From an uncultured Alcaligenaceae bacterium (GTDB taxonomy: Bacteria; Pseudomonadota; Gammaproteobacteria; Burkholderiales; Burkholderiaceae_B): 64,000 nt of DNA. Below, one piece after another: positions 8,574 to 17,176 of the stretch (position 1 is its first letter; every line of letters starts with the position of its first letter). The notes under the pieces are model-generated. The model did not search any database and was not told where the DNA came from. It was given only the letters and a program-made list of their open reading frames with translations. The DNA is taken from assembly GCA_937952975.1 (NCBI GenBank), contig CALFXX010000123.1:8042-72041 (forward strand). The letters are read 5' to 3'. The position numbers and the translations under genes are program-made.

Positions 8574-9383
8574 ATGACGCATTCACAGGGTAGGCTCGCG
8601 AACAAAGTCGCAATTATTACGGGCGCCGGTTGCGTGGGCCCTGGCTGGGGTAACGGCAGGGCGATTGCCATGCGTTTTGCCCAAGAAGGTGCGCGCGTAT
8701 TTGCGGTCGATAAAGATATGTCAGCGATGACTGACACACTGGCGTTGATTAAAGAGTTTGACGGTGATGTCACGCCTTACACCTGTGATGTCACAGACAG
8801 CAAGGCGATTCAGGGACTAGTCGCCGCATGTCTGAAGCAATACGGCACCGTAGATATCTTGGTGAATAACGTTGGCGGTCCAGTGCGTGGTGGCCCAATC
8901 GAGCTGAGTGAAGAAAATTGGGACGCGCAGATCGACATCAACCTGAAGACTGTTTTCTTGATGTGCAAATATGTGATGCCCATCATGGAGGCTAAAGGCG
9001 CCGGTTCGATTGTGAACATTTCATCGACGTCAGGGATTCGTTTCTCTGGAGCACCGCAAGTGGGTTACGCTGCTGCAAAGGCCGGTGTGATTCAATTTGG
9101 TCGCGTGGTTGCTGTTGAGTATGCAAAAAAAGGGATCCGTGTGAATTCAGTGCTGCCAGGCTTGCTGCACACTCCACTCGTAGAAGCGGTGCTAGCGGGT
9201 GCTCAGGCCGGTGGCGATGCAGAGGGTTTGTTAAAGCGTCGGCAAGCGCGCATCCCCATGTCGTTTATGGGCGATGGTCGAGATACCGCCAACGCAGTAT
9301 TGTTTTTAGCCTCGGATGAGGCACGGTTCATTACCGGCACCGAGCTCGTTGTCGATGGCGGCATGAGTGCAAAGTGCGATTAG
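8574..9383 (+). CDS. SDR family oxidoreductase, second of a tandem pair
   Basis: This 269-aa short-chain dehydrogenase is a clear paralogue of the preceding gene and shares the extended cofactor loop TGAGCVGPGWGNGRAI. NNVGG, NISSTSG and GYAAAKAGV supply the Asn-Ser-Tyr-Lys set, all intact. The C-terminal ELVVDGGMS is typical. Two similar SDRs side by side may form a hetero-oligomer or act on two successive intermediates; both are inference. The ATG at 8574 has only a weak upstream purine run. It is followed by an oxidoreductase of the QOR type 33 bp later. Confidence 0.87.
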   Translation: MTHSQGRLANKVAIITGAGCVGPGWGNGRAIAMRFAQEGARVFAVDKDMSAMTDTLALIKEFDGDVTPYTCDVTDSKAIQGLVAACLKQYGTVDILVNNVGGPVRGGPIELSEENWDAQIDINLKTVFLMCKYVMPIMEAKGAGSIVNISSTSGIRFSGAPQVGYAAAKAGVIQFGRVVAVEYAKKGIRVNSVLPGLLHTPLVEAVLAGAQAGGDAEGLLKRRQARIPMSFMGDGRDTANAVLFLASDEARFITGTELVVDGGMSAKCD

Positions 9384-9416
9384 CGTAAAAAATTTCATAG
9401 AAACTGGAGACAAAAC

Positions 9417-10388
9417 ATGAAAGCAGCTGTATTGACGACTGAAGGATTTCACATCACCGAGGCTCCAAAGCCCGTCCCAACGGCAGAGCAGGTGTTGGTG
9501 CGTGTGCGCGCCGCTGGCTTGAATCGCGCTGACCTTGGCGTGATCGCAGGTGGCATGCACGGTAGCCAAGGCGGTGCTGGCACAGTACCCGGTCTTGAGT
9601 GGGCGGGTGAGGTGGTCGAGCTTGGTGCCAATGTAAAAGGTTTGAAGGTCGGTGATCGAGTGATGTGTTCTGGGTCAGGCGGATACGCCGAATATGCCGT
9701 CGCTGACTGGGGGCGTGCCATGGCAATCCCGTCCGACTCTATGAGCTTTGAGCAAGCGACCACCTTGCCCATCGCTGTCACAACAATGCATAACGCGTTA
9801 GTCACTGCGGGCGAATTGCGTAAAGGCGAGACTGTGCTGATTCAGGGTGCTTCGTCAGGCGTGGGTTTGATGGCGATGCAGATTGCAAAATTGATGGGCG
9901 CTAAGACGGTCATCGGCACCTCGTCTAACCCAGAGCGGCGTGCGCAACTTAAACAGTTTGGTGCTGATTTTGCGATCGACAATAGTGATCCTCAGTGGCC
10001 AAAGCTTGCAACCGAGGCCAATGGCGGCAAGGGCGTCGATCTGATTATTGACCAATTGTCTGGCAAGTTTGGTACTCCTAACATTGAAGCTTGCGCGGTT
10101 CTTGGTCGAATCGTAAACGTGGGTCGTTTAGCCGGACGTTTTGCTGAGTTCGATTTTGATTTACACGCACTCAAGCGCATTAAGTACACGGGCGTCACGT
10201 TTCGCACGCGTAGCGTAGACGAGGTGCGCGAGATTACCAGGCTTGCGATGGCAGACTTGGCTGGCTATTTAAAATCAGGTCAACTCGCTTTGCCAATCGA
10301 TAGCAGCTACAGCTTTGACAAACTCGCCGATGCCTTTGCACGTATGCGTGCAAATCAGCACTTTGGCAAAATTGTTGTCACGATGTAA
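9417..10388 (+). CDS. Zinc-independent quinone oxidoreductase-like MDR protein
   Basis: This 323-aa medium-chain dehydrogenase/reductase has RVRAAGLNRADL (about 29-40), the GroES-like domain, and a nucleotide-binding segment, VLIQGASSGVGLMAMQIAKLMGAK (about 140-163). The catalytic and structural zinc cysteines of alcohol dehydrogenases are absent, so it belongs with the NADPH-dependent quinone oxidoreductase / enoyl reductase branch. It probably reduces a conjugated carbonyl or quinone. GGAG lies seven bases upstream of the ATG. It is part of the collinear group starting with the two SDRs and ends directly at the following gene. Confidence 0.87.
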   Translation: MKAAVLTTEGFHITEAPKPVPTAEQVLVRVRAAGLNRADLGVIAGGMHGSQGGAGTVPGLEWAGEVVELGANVKGLKVGDRVMCSGSGGYAEYAVADWGRAMAIPSDSMSFEQATTLPIAVTTMHNALVTAGELRKGETVLIQGASSGVGLMAMQIAKLMGAKTVIGTSSNPERRAQLKQFGADFAIDNSDPQWPKLATEANGGKGVDLIIDQLSGKFGTPNIEACAVLGRIVNVGRLAGRFAEFDFDLHALKRIKYTGVTFRTRSVDEVREITRLAMADLAGYLKSGQLALPIDSSYSFDKLADAFARMRANQHFGKIVVTM

Positions 10389-10391
10389 TTG

Positions 10392-11003
10392 ATGACTAAG
10401 ATGATCCAGACTATCGAGCAGTTACGGGGCTTATATGCCCCAGCAAAAGAAAGAGCTGTAAAAAAACAGCTGTCGGCACTCGATGTGCACTGCCAACGCT
10501 TTATCGGGCTGTCACCTTTTGTCGTAATCTCAAGCCTCGGTCTGGATCAAATGCTTGACGCGTCGCCGCGTGGGGGCGCACCAGGTTTTGTCAAAGTCCT
10601 TGACCCGCATACGTTGTTGGTGCCCGATTCTCCTGGTAACAATCGGTTAGATACCCTCGAAAATATTATTCATACCGGTAAGGTAGGGATGTTATTTTTG
10701 CTTCCAGGTATGGACGAGACCTTGCGCGTGAACGGAACCGCGAGTTTGTCGGTAGATGCTGCCGACCTTGAGCAGTGCACCACTGAAGTGCGTGCGCCCA
10801 AGCTTGTGATCAAAGTGACGGTCGTGCAAGCCTACCTGCACTGCGCGAAAGCGTTTATGCGTTCAAAGCTCTGGGATTCTCAAAGTCACATCCAACGATC
10901 GCTTATGCCAACGATGGGTGACATGATCAATGAGCAAGCAGGGATGAGCACGCCTGCAGAAACACAAGAAGAGATGCTCGCGCGCTACCGAGCTGAACTT
11001 TAA
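10392..11003 (+). CDS. PPOX-type flavoprotein (pyridoxamine 5'-phosphate oxidase family)
   Basis: This 203-aa protein has the split-barrel FMN-binding pattern of the MSMEG_1061-like group: FVVISSLGLDQMLDASPRGG, then FVKVLDPHTLLVPDSPGNNRLDTLENI and VGMLFLLPGMDETLRVNG (about 95-115). The C-terminal half carries KAFMRSKLWD. Such proteins use FMN or F420 for redox of small molecules; the substrate is unknown. A TTG at 10389 and an ATG at 10392 lie just after the previous stop; the ATG is preferred. It looks like the last gene of the TRAP/SDR group and converges on the next gene. Confidence 0.85.
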   Translation: MTKMIQTIEQLRGLYAPAKERAVKKQLSALDVHCQRFIGLSPFVVISSLGLDQMLDASPRGGAPGFVKVLDPHTLLVPDSPGNNRLDTLENIIHTGKVGMLFLLPGMDETLRVNGTASLSVDAADLEQCTTEVRAPKLVIKVTVVQAYLHCAKAFMRSKLWDSQSHIQRSLMPTMGDMINEQAGMSTPAETQEEMLARYRAEL

Positions 11004-11066
11004 CGCAACGATAGCAAGAGCTTTTAGATTCAGTGCGAGGACGCAGAGTGCGCGACTAGCACGCTG

Positions 11067-11978
11067 TCATTGTTCAGCATTTTTGAGTTGCCACGATTGA
11101 AACTCTGCCGAGCGATCAACCTCGCGCAATAATTGTGTTGAGGCTTGTCGCGACTTAAGCGCAATTGGGTCACCTTCTGCTTTCAGGTGTGCAAGCCCAT
11201 CGTAGATTGCCTGAACCGCCATGGTGTATGGCGATTGACCAAGGTAGCGTATTTGAACCGCGTTCATCTGCAGGTATGCAGTGTCGGCGACTAACTCTGG
11301 GGGCATGCGTAAAACAAACAGCGGCAAGGACGATACGCTTCGTATTGCTTCGATATCGCTGTGACCGTTTGGCAACTCAGGAAACATCAACGCCTCGGCA
11401 CCGCTCTTGCTGTAAGCCGCAATTCTGAGTAAAGCCTGTGCTCGCGGCAGATGTTCTAGTGCCCGCGTTCTTGCCACAATCATCGTGAGGGGATCGCGCC
11501 GTGCTTGGACTGCAGCCTTAAGTTTATTGACTTGTTCATCAAGAGCAACCATATCCGGATAGAGATGGCTGTCTGACACCTGCTTATCTTGTTTGCCAGA
11601 TCGTGCTTCTGTACCTAAAGCCATGGGTACTCGTACATCTTCAATTTCGATGGCACAGACGCCTGCTGACTCTAGCTCTCTGACTGTGCGCATGACGGCG
11701 AGCGCATGAGGACCGCCATCGTCAGCATCAGCGATTAAACACAGGTCGCTCGCGCGTTGTATGCGCCAACACACGTCCACGAGGTCAGAAATATTTGATA
11801 GTGCAATGCCATCCGGAATCGCGAGATTAGCAAATTTTGCAACGGATCCAGATAGTTTCGCTATCTTCCAGCCTTGCATGTCCGCGATGCGTGCAGAGAG
11901 CGGATCAAAAATAGGAGCCGCTCGGTGGCAGGTATGGCTTTCAAGTAATTGTCTGAAACGTTCTCTGGCTAATGTCAC
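11067..11978 (-). CDS. Isocitrate lyase/PEP mutase family protein
   Basis: This 303-aa TIM-barrel protein carries PIFDPLSARIADMQGWKIAKLSGS near the N-terminus, the magnesium-site motif ADADDGG (about 84-90) and CAIEIEDVRVPMALG (about 112-126), as in oxaloacetate decarboxylase and methylisocitrate-lyase-like enzymes. The isocitrate lyase KKCGH motif is absent; the position reads ALGTEARSGK. It probably cleaves or decarboxylates a 2-oxo or 2-hydroxy carboxylate with Mg. The start is a GTG at 11978 with a weak ribosome site. It is followed downstream by a convergent gene and preceded by a Bug receptor on the same strand. Confidence 0.8.
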   Translation of the reverse strand: MTLARERFRQLLESHTCHRAAPIFDPLSARIADMQGWKIAKLSGSVAKFANLAIPDGIALSNISDLVDVCWRIQRASDLCLIADADDGGPHALAVMRTVRELESAGVCAIEIEDVRVPMALGTEARSGKQDKQVSDSHLYPDMVALDEQVNKLKAAVQARRDPLTMIVARTRALEHLPRAQALLRIAAYSKSGAEALMFPELPNGHSDIEAIRSVSSLPLFVLRMPPELVADTAYLQMNAVQIRYLGQSPYTMAVQAIYDGLAHLKAEGDPIALKSRQASTQLLREVDRSAEFQSWQLKNAEQ

Positions 11979-12091
11979 ACAAGTCTCTTAGGATGATTGA
12001 GGATGCTTGGACTATTCGACTGGGCTAAACAAAGGGTAGGTGTTTAGGCAAGATTAGTGGTTGTGAAACACACGACTGAACTTCAAGAGCG

Positions 12092-13039
12092 CTATTTCTT
12101 GGCCAGCCCCGCCGCTTTGACTACCTCGCCTAGCTTGTCATGTTCATCTTTTAATTGTTTGATTAGCGCAGGGCCTTTGACGATGTCGAGCGTTTCGCCG
12201 ACCTCATCTAAAAACTTCATCGCTTCCGGAGACCGTGCCGCTGTCTCGAGAATTTTTTCAAGGTAGGCGATTCGTTCAGGAGGAGTGCCTCGTGGAACAA
12301 AAATTGCGCGCCACAGTACGGTTTCCTCACTAGCGATACCAAGTTCAGACAGACTGGTGGTGTTCGGTAGCGCTTTGGCTCGCTTAGCGGCTGTTACTAA
12401 AAGACATTTGACCGAGCCTGCTTGTATGAACTGCAAAATGGGTGGAATTGACCCCACGTACATGTCGACATGTCCGCCCAGGAGACCGACGCGGGATTCC
12501 CCAGCACCTTTATACGGAATGTCGCGCTGTGTAATGCCGAAGGATAAGAAGGCGCGCGTTGCGGCCAGTTGCCCTAGACCACCAGGGCCATCGGTACCAA
12601 ACGAGTATTGATTTGGATTTTTTTTCAGGAGTGCTAAAAGCTCAGTGGCGGTGTTTGCTGGAAAGTCAGGGCGTGTGCAGATCACATACGGCGCGCTACT
12701 AAAGAGCATGACAGGGATATAGTCATCCGGGGTATAGCTGACGCCCAAAGTATGTGGTGCGATCGAGATCGGTCCGGTCCAGGCGCCCGCCAAAGTTGTT
12801 CCGTCTGGCTTTGAGCTCACCATTTTTGCGACACCAATGCTGCCGCCACCGCCCGAGATATTACTCACCATGACGGGGATGCCAAACTCTTTTTCGATGA
12901 CCTTGCCAAAAATTCGAAAGTAAATATCACCTCCACCCCCAGGCGGTGAAGGCCAAATAATGGTGATCGGATCAACCGCGAGCGCGAGTGAAGTCTTTAG
13001 CGTGAGAAACAGCAAAAGAAGTGTCTGAATAGTGCGCAT
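12092..13039 (-). CDS. Bug/TctC-type periplasmic solute receptor (divergent)
   Basis: This 315-aa protein has a signal peptide (about 1-21, ending SLALA), then IIWPSPPGGGGDIYFR, the glycine-rich ligand loop of the tripartite tricarboxylate receptor family, and IPYKGAGES near residue 175. It should bind a carboxylate in the periplasm. The usual YPxRPI opening and PADGYT are altered (VDPITI, SKPDGTT), so it is a divergent member. No TctA or TctB is adjacent. It lies between the PEP-mutase-like gene and an amidohydrolase on the same strand, about 70-115 bp from each. Confidence 0.88.
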   Translation of the reverse strand: MRTIQTLLLLFLTLKTSLALAVDPITIIWPSPPGGGGDIYFRIFGKVIEKEFGIPVMVSNISGGGGSIGVAKMVSSKPDGTTLAGAWTGPISIAPHTLGVSYTPDDYIPVMLFSSAPYVICTRPDFPANTATELLALLKKNPNQYSFGTDGPGGLGQLAATRAFLSFGITQRDIPYKGAGESRVGLLGGHVDMYVGSIPPILQFIQAGSVKCLLVTAAKRAKALPNTTSLSELGIASEETVLWRAIFVPRGTPPERIAYLEKILETAARSPEAMKFLDEVGETLDIVKGPALIKQLKDEHDKLGEVVKAAGLAKK

Positions 13040-13110
13040 GCGTCAGCTCGGTAAAGTTATGTCATGGCATATCTGATCGCAAAAATTCGCTCAGATGTGC
13101 TCTTCGAGAT

Positions 13111-13917
13111 TTAGTCAAACTGATAAAGAATTTTTGCGTTATCCGCAAACAAACGTTGACGGTGATCTTCGCTCTGAATCGCGTCCATGAAAAAATGAAG
13201 CGGGTTAAAGTCTGGTGCAACCTTGTCGATGAACCGGATATAGGGCCAGTCTGAGCCCCAAACCATTCGGTCAGGGCGCAGGTTCATTAACGCTTGCGCA
13301 TAAGGGACTAAATCTTGATAGGGCGCACTAGACTGTGTAATTCGGAACGCCGCAGAAAGCTTGACCCACACGCGGCCTGTCGCAAGCATGCGCCCTAAGG
13401 CTTTCATGGTGGGTTGTTCGAGCCCCAAGCGCGAATCGACTGAGCCGAAATGATCCAAGACAATAGGCAAGCCAGTTGCGAGCAGTGCCTGTTCGACACT
13501 AGGCAGTTGGCCCAAAGGCATGAAGGTTTGTACGTGCAAACCTAAGGCATGAAGTTTAGGGGCGATGTCAGCCAACTGGGCCAGCGACAAGGTGCTGCCT
13601 CCGACCGCGTTGACACGAATACCTCGCGCCCCAGCTTTGTGCATCGCAGCAAGTTCTTCGGTCGTCACGTCGGACGCGACTGCTACAACCGCTCGACCCT
13701 GCGTACCTAAGCTCTTTAATTCGTCGAGCATGTAACGGTTGTCTGCGCCGTAGCATGAGGGCTGCACCAATACCATCCGCGTGACGCCTAGCGGGGCAAA
13801 GAGCCGTTGATAGTCAGTGATTGCTAAAACGGGCGGCTCGTAGCCCCGCGTGGGCACCATTGGAAATTTGTCAGGTGCGGCGAAGACGTGAAAATGACAG
13901 TCGCAAATGTTATTCAT
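13111..13917 (-). CDS. Amidohydrolase family 2, LigI-like (2-pyrone-4,6-dicarboxylate hydrolase type)
   Basis: This 268-aa TIM-barrel hydrolase has the CDCHFHVF metal-site start (about 5-12), MVLVQPSCYGADNRYML, GARGIRVN (about 95-102), VLDHFG (about 151-156) and MVWGSDWPY with the catalytic Asp (about 218-226). These match the COG3618/LigI group, which hydrolyses lactones of aromatic degradation such as 2-pyrone-4,6-dicarboxylate. Substrate assignment is by family only. It diverges from an alpha/beta hydrolase across 48 bp. Confidence 0.85.
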   Translation of the reverse strand: MNNICDCHFHVFAAPDKFPMVPTRGYEPPVLAITDYQRLFAPLGVTRMVLVQPSCYGADNRYMLDELKSLGTQGRAVVAVASDVTTEELAAMHKAGARGIRVNAVGGSTLSLAQLADIAPKLHALGLHVQTFMPLGQLPSVEQALLATGLPIVLDHFGSVDSRLGLEQPTMKALGRMLATGRVWVKLSAAFRITQSSAPYQDLVPYAQALMNLRPDRMVWGSDWPYIRFIDKVAPDFNPLHFFMDAIQSEDHRQRLFADNAKILYQFD

Positions 13918-13965
13918 CCAGACACGTTAGCATATGCAGAACCTAATCGGCAAAGGAGCCTAGCG

Positions 13966-14853
13966 ATGTCAATTAAGCATTCAGACATTTCGATTCAGTA
14001 TGGTTACGCGACTGTCTCGCTTGGTCAAATCCACTACGCGCAGGCTGGAGCGCCAGACGCACCGCCAATAATTTTGATGCATGCTGCCGGGCGTTCAAGT
14101 AGTTGTTATCGCCATATGCTGCCGTTGCTCGCAAAAGATTTCAGAGCGATCGCGATTGATCTGCCTGGCTTCGGGTATTCGGCTCGGATGGCTGATCATC
14201 CGACGATTGATAGCTTGGCTCAAACGCTGACTGAGTTCATGGATGCGCTTTCGTTGCAGCGCCCCCACATATTTGGTCTACATACTGGAAATAAAATCGC
14301 TGCCGCGCTGGCTGCAAATTGGCCCGAGCGGGTAGGTGATGTGATTTTGGCTGGGCAAACGCATAGCCTAATCCTTGATATGAAGACGCGTAATGCGGCC
14401 TTAGCACCTTACTGCGAGAAGTATTTTCCTAAGTTTTCCCAAAGCTCAGACGGATCCCACTTATTGAAAGCCTGGAACATGACACAGGCTGCGGTCGAAG
14501 GATTTTGGTGGCCGCCTGAGTTAGTGAATGCTCAAGCCACTCAGGCTGAAGACCTTGCTCAGGCTGAAGTTCGCGTCCTTGATCATCTGCATGGATGGGA
14601 GAGCATCGTCCCTTTGTATCGGGCAATTTTTGCGTTTGACCTACCCGAGGTGGTCAAGCGTATTGAGGCTAGGACGCTGGTGTTAGAGCTTTTAACACCG
14701 CAAGAGGCGCATTACGGTCCCCAAGGCAAGCTCCTGTGCGATCTGATTCCCGGGGCATCACTTGCACAACTACAAAACGCGGTGGGCCTGTCGATGGAGT
14801 ACCGCCCAGACGAAATCGTAACGGCTATCCGTAGCTTCTTATGTAGGGTATAG
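13966..14853 (+). CDS. Alpha/beta hydrolase
   Basis: This 295-aa alpha/beta-hydrolase-fold protein has ILMHAAGRSSSCYRHMLPLL (oxyanion region) and IDLPGFGYS (about 62-70). The usual nucleophile elbow GxSxG reads GLHTGN (about 107-112), so the nucleophile position is His rather than Ser; this is odd. The terminal His also is not obvious (NAVGLSMEYRPDEI), so the protein may be catalytically changed. The start at 13966 was chosen because AAAGGAG precedes it; the frame runs open to 13888 into the divergent gene. A Bug receptor follows 78 bp later. Confidence 0.8.
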   Translation: MSIKHSDISIQYGYATVSLGQIHYAQAGAPDAPPIILMHAAGRSSSCYRHMLPLLAKDFRAIAIDLPGFGYSARMADHPTIDSLAQTLTEFMDALSLQRPHIFGLHTGNKIAAALAANWPERVGDVILAGQTHSLILDMKTRNAALAPYCEKYFPKFSQSSDGSHLLKAWNMTQAAVEGFWWPPELVNAQATQAEDLAQAEVRVLDHLHGWESIVPLYRAIFAFDLPEVVKRIEARTLVLELLTPQEAHYGPQGKLLCDLIPGASLAQLQNAVGLSMEYRPDEIVTAIRSFLCRV

Positions 14854-14931
14854 TTTTTGAAAATCAAACAGATTCAAACCGCCCAAGAGCGAAGAATCTG
14901 CAATCAGACATCAGCGCCGAGGAGGGCAACG

Positions 14932-15912
14932 ATGAGAAACACCCTAGGCCGCAGCGTGCGGTCAGTTTTGCTGGCGAGTTTGTTGGCGTTGACTGCCAGC
15001 TGCTTCGCTCAAGACTATCCAACTAAGCCCATTCGCTTGTTGATACCAGCGCCACCGGGCGGTGGTACTGATATCTTGGCACGCGTCATGGCAGACCATC
15101 TGGTTAAACAGCTAGGACAACCTATCGTTTTTGATCATAAAGGCGGCGCAAGCGGCATGATTGCTGTTGAGAATATGCTGCAAGCACCTGCCGATGGCTA
15201 CACTTTGTTAATGGTGTACTCAGGGATCGTGACTGTAAATCAGTCTTTGTATAAAAACATTAAATACGATCCACTAAAAGATTTGGTCGGCATTGCAAAC
15301 TTTGCAGAGGTACCGAACTTACTGATCGTTCATCCAACTTTTAAAGTCGAGTCAGTCAAGGATTTGATTGCACAGGCTAAAGCCAAACCTGATGGCATTA
15401 CCTACGGCTCATCGGGTAATGGAGTGTCTAATCACTTGGCGATGGAACTCTTTAAACAAACCGCTGGTATTTCAATGGTTCATGTTCCCTACAAGGGGGG
15501 CTCACAGGCCATGGTGGGTTTGATGGGAGGTCAAGTACAGCTCATGTTTAACAATACGCCTGAGGTGTTGCCTCAATTGAACTCGGGCAGACTAAAGGTT
15601 TTAGCGATTGCTTTGCCAGAGCGTTCGCCTTTGATGCCTGACATCCCAACGGTTGCTGAAACTGGTTTGCCAGGTTTTAGTATTTCGCTCTGGTACGGTC
15701 TGATTGGTCCGAAGGGCATGCCTCAGCCAATTGTAGAAAAGCTGAACGCCGCGGTACGCACCTCGTTGGCAGATCCTGAGGTCATTGCAAAATTGGCCAA
15801 GCTTGGTTCGCAGCCAATCATACAAACCACCCAACAATTTGCCGAAGTGATTAAAAACGATTCGGCCAAATGGGCTGAAGTTATCAAAGCTGGCAACATC
15901 AAACCAGACTAA
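14932..15912 (+). CDS. Bug/TctC-type periplasmic solute receptor
   Basis: This 326-aa protein has a signal peptide ending near SCFAQ, then DYPTKPIRLLIPAPPGGGTD, the classic Bug opening. APADGYTLL (about 80-88) and VPYKGGSQAMVGLMGGQVQ (about 183-201) complete the signature. It should capture a carboxylate for a TctAB permease that is not adjacent. GAGGAGGG lies before ATG 14932; the open frame upstream lacks a signal-like sequence. It precedes an old-yellow-enzyme gene by 18 bp and may be cotranscribed with it. Confidence 0.92.
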   Translation: MRNTLGRSVRSVLLASLLALTASCFAQDYPTKPIRLLIPAPPGGGTDILARVMADHLVKQLGQPIVFDHKGGASGMIAVENMLQAPADGYTLLMVYSGIVTVNQSLYKNIKYDPLKDLVGIANFAEVPNLLIVHPTFKVESVKDLIAQAKAKPDGITYGSSGNGVSNHLAMELFKQTAGISMVHVPYKGGSQAMVGLMGGQVQLMFNNTPEVLPQLNSGRLKVLAIALPERSPLMPDIPTVAETGLPGFSISLWYGLIGPKGMPQPIVEKLNAAVRTSLADPEVIAKLAKLGSQPIIQTTQQFAEVIKNDSAKWAEVIKAGNIKPD

Positions 15913-15930
15913 TTCATTCAAGAGATCAAT

Positions 15931-17100
15931 ATGCAAAGCAAATTATTTTCGCCCCTTCAAATTCGTGACGTAGTCATCCGCAATCGTATTGCCCTGTCGC
16001 CGATGCTGACCTATTCTGCAGTCAATGGTCATGCCAGTGACTGGCATTTTGCGCATTACGCCAAGTACGCTGTCGGTGGCGTGGGCTTGGTCATGGTTGA
16101 GTCAACCAAAGTTGACCCTCGCGGTTGCACAACGCCATCAGATTTAGGCTTGTGGAAAGATGAGTTCATCCCGCAGATGCAGCGCATTACCTCTTTTGTG
16201 AAATCTTATGGCGCTACGGTCGGGATTCAGTTAGGTCACTCTGGCATCAAGGCGCGTAATTCAGTTCCTTGGAAAGGCCGTGCGCCCTTAGATGCAAGTC
16301 AAAAGGGCGTGGATCACGGAGAGGAGTGGGAACTGATCGGCCCAAGTGCCATAAGTTTGAACTCAAAAGCGGCGTTGCCAAGGGCAATGACGATCAAAGA
16401 TATTCAAGAGCAAATTGAATGTTGGGGTAAAGCCGCTGAGCGGGCCGATCGTGCTGGCTACGATATTTTAGAGTTACACGGTGCGCATGGTTATTTGACC
16501 CATCAGTTTTTGTCGGCGACCACTAATCTGCGCACTGATGAATACGGCGGTACGCCTGAAAAACGGATGCGGTTCGCGATTGAAGTGGTTGAACGAGTCC
16601 GCCAATCATGGCCCCATCACAAGCCATTGTTTTACAGAACCTCCGCAGTCGACGAGGTAGGTTGGACAATTGAAGACAGTATCAATTTGGCCAAGGTGCT
16701 TAAAGCCAAGGGTGTGGACGTGTTTGATTGCAGCAGCGGCGGCATGTCAGAAAAATCAGCTGTGCTGTCACCCGTAAAACCTTCTTATGGTTATCAAGTC
16801 CCTTACTCAGAAAAAATCCGTCACGGTGCAGACATCATGACGATGGCTGTTGGGTTGATTATTCACGCTGACCAAGCAGAGAGCATTTTACAAAAGGGTC
16901 AGGCCGATATCGTGGCAATCGGGCGCGAGATGTTGCACAACCCAAACTGGGCGTTGGATGCAGCTAGCAAACTCGGTCAAGATAATCCGTTTGGGACCGT
17001 GCCTGATAGCTATGCCTATTGGCTTGAGAAGCGAGCCGGTATTGGTTTTGGCGAGCGCAGTTCGACTTGGCTCAAGGGCATTGATGCACCGCACGTCTAA
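15931..17100 (+). CDS. NADH:flavin oxidoreductase, old yellow enzyme family (YqjM/XenA-like)
   Basis: This 389-aa FMN barrel starts LFSPLQIRDVVIRNRIALSPM, the family N-terminus. LHGAHGYLTHQFLS (about 183-196) supplies the two His that hold the substrate carbonyl, followed by TNLRTDEYGG. The phosphate-binding AIGREMLHNPNWALDAA (about 329-345) is near the end. Such enzymes reduce activated C=C bonds of enones or unsaturated acids. It is followed 76 bp later by a CoA-transferase and preceded by a Bug receptor, a transport-plus-catabolism set. Confidence 0.9.
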   Translation: MQSKLFSPLQIRDVVIRNRIALSPMLTYSAVNGHASDWHFAHYAKYAVGGVGLVMVESTKVDPRGCTTPSDLGLWKDEFIPQMQRITSFVKSYGATVGIQLGHSGIKARNSVPWKGRAPLDASQKGVDHGEEWELIGPSAISLNSKAALPRAMTIKDIQEQIECWGKAAERADRAGYDILELHGAHGYLTHQFLSATTNLRTDEYGGTPEKRMRFAIEVVERVRQSWPHHKPLFYRTSAVDEVGWTIEDSINLAKVLKAKGVDVFDCSSGGMSEKSAVLSPVKPSYGYQVPYSEKIRHGADIMTMAVGLIIHADQAESILQKGQADIVAIGREMLHNPNWALDAASKLGQDNPFGTVPDSYAYWLEKRAGIGFGERSSTWLKGIDAPHV

Positions 17101-17176
17101 GCAGATTGAGTTAGACACCTCAGACAGCGCTGTTTGAGGTGAGCAGGTCAGCAATCGATCACTGAAAGAGATGTAC

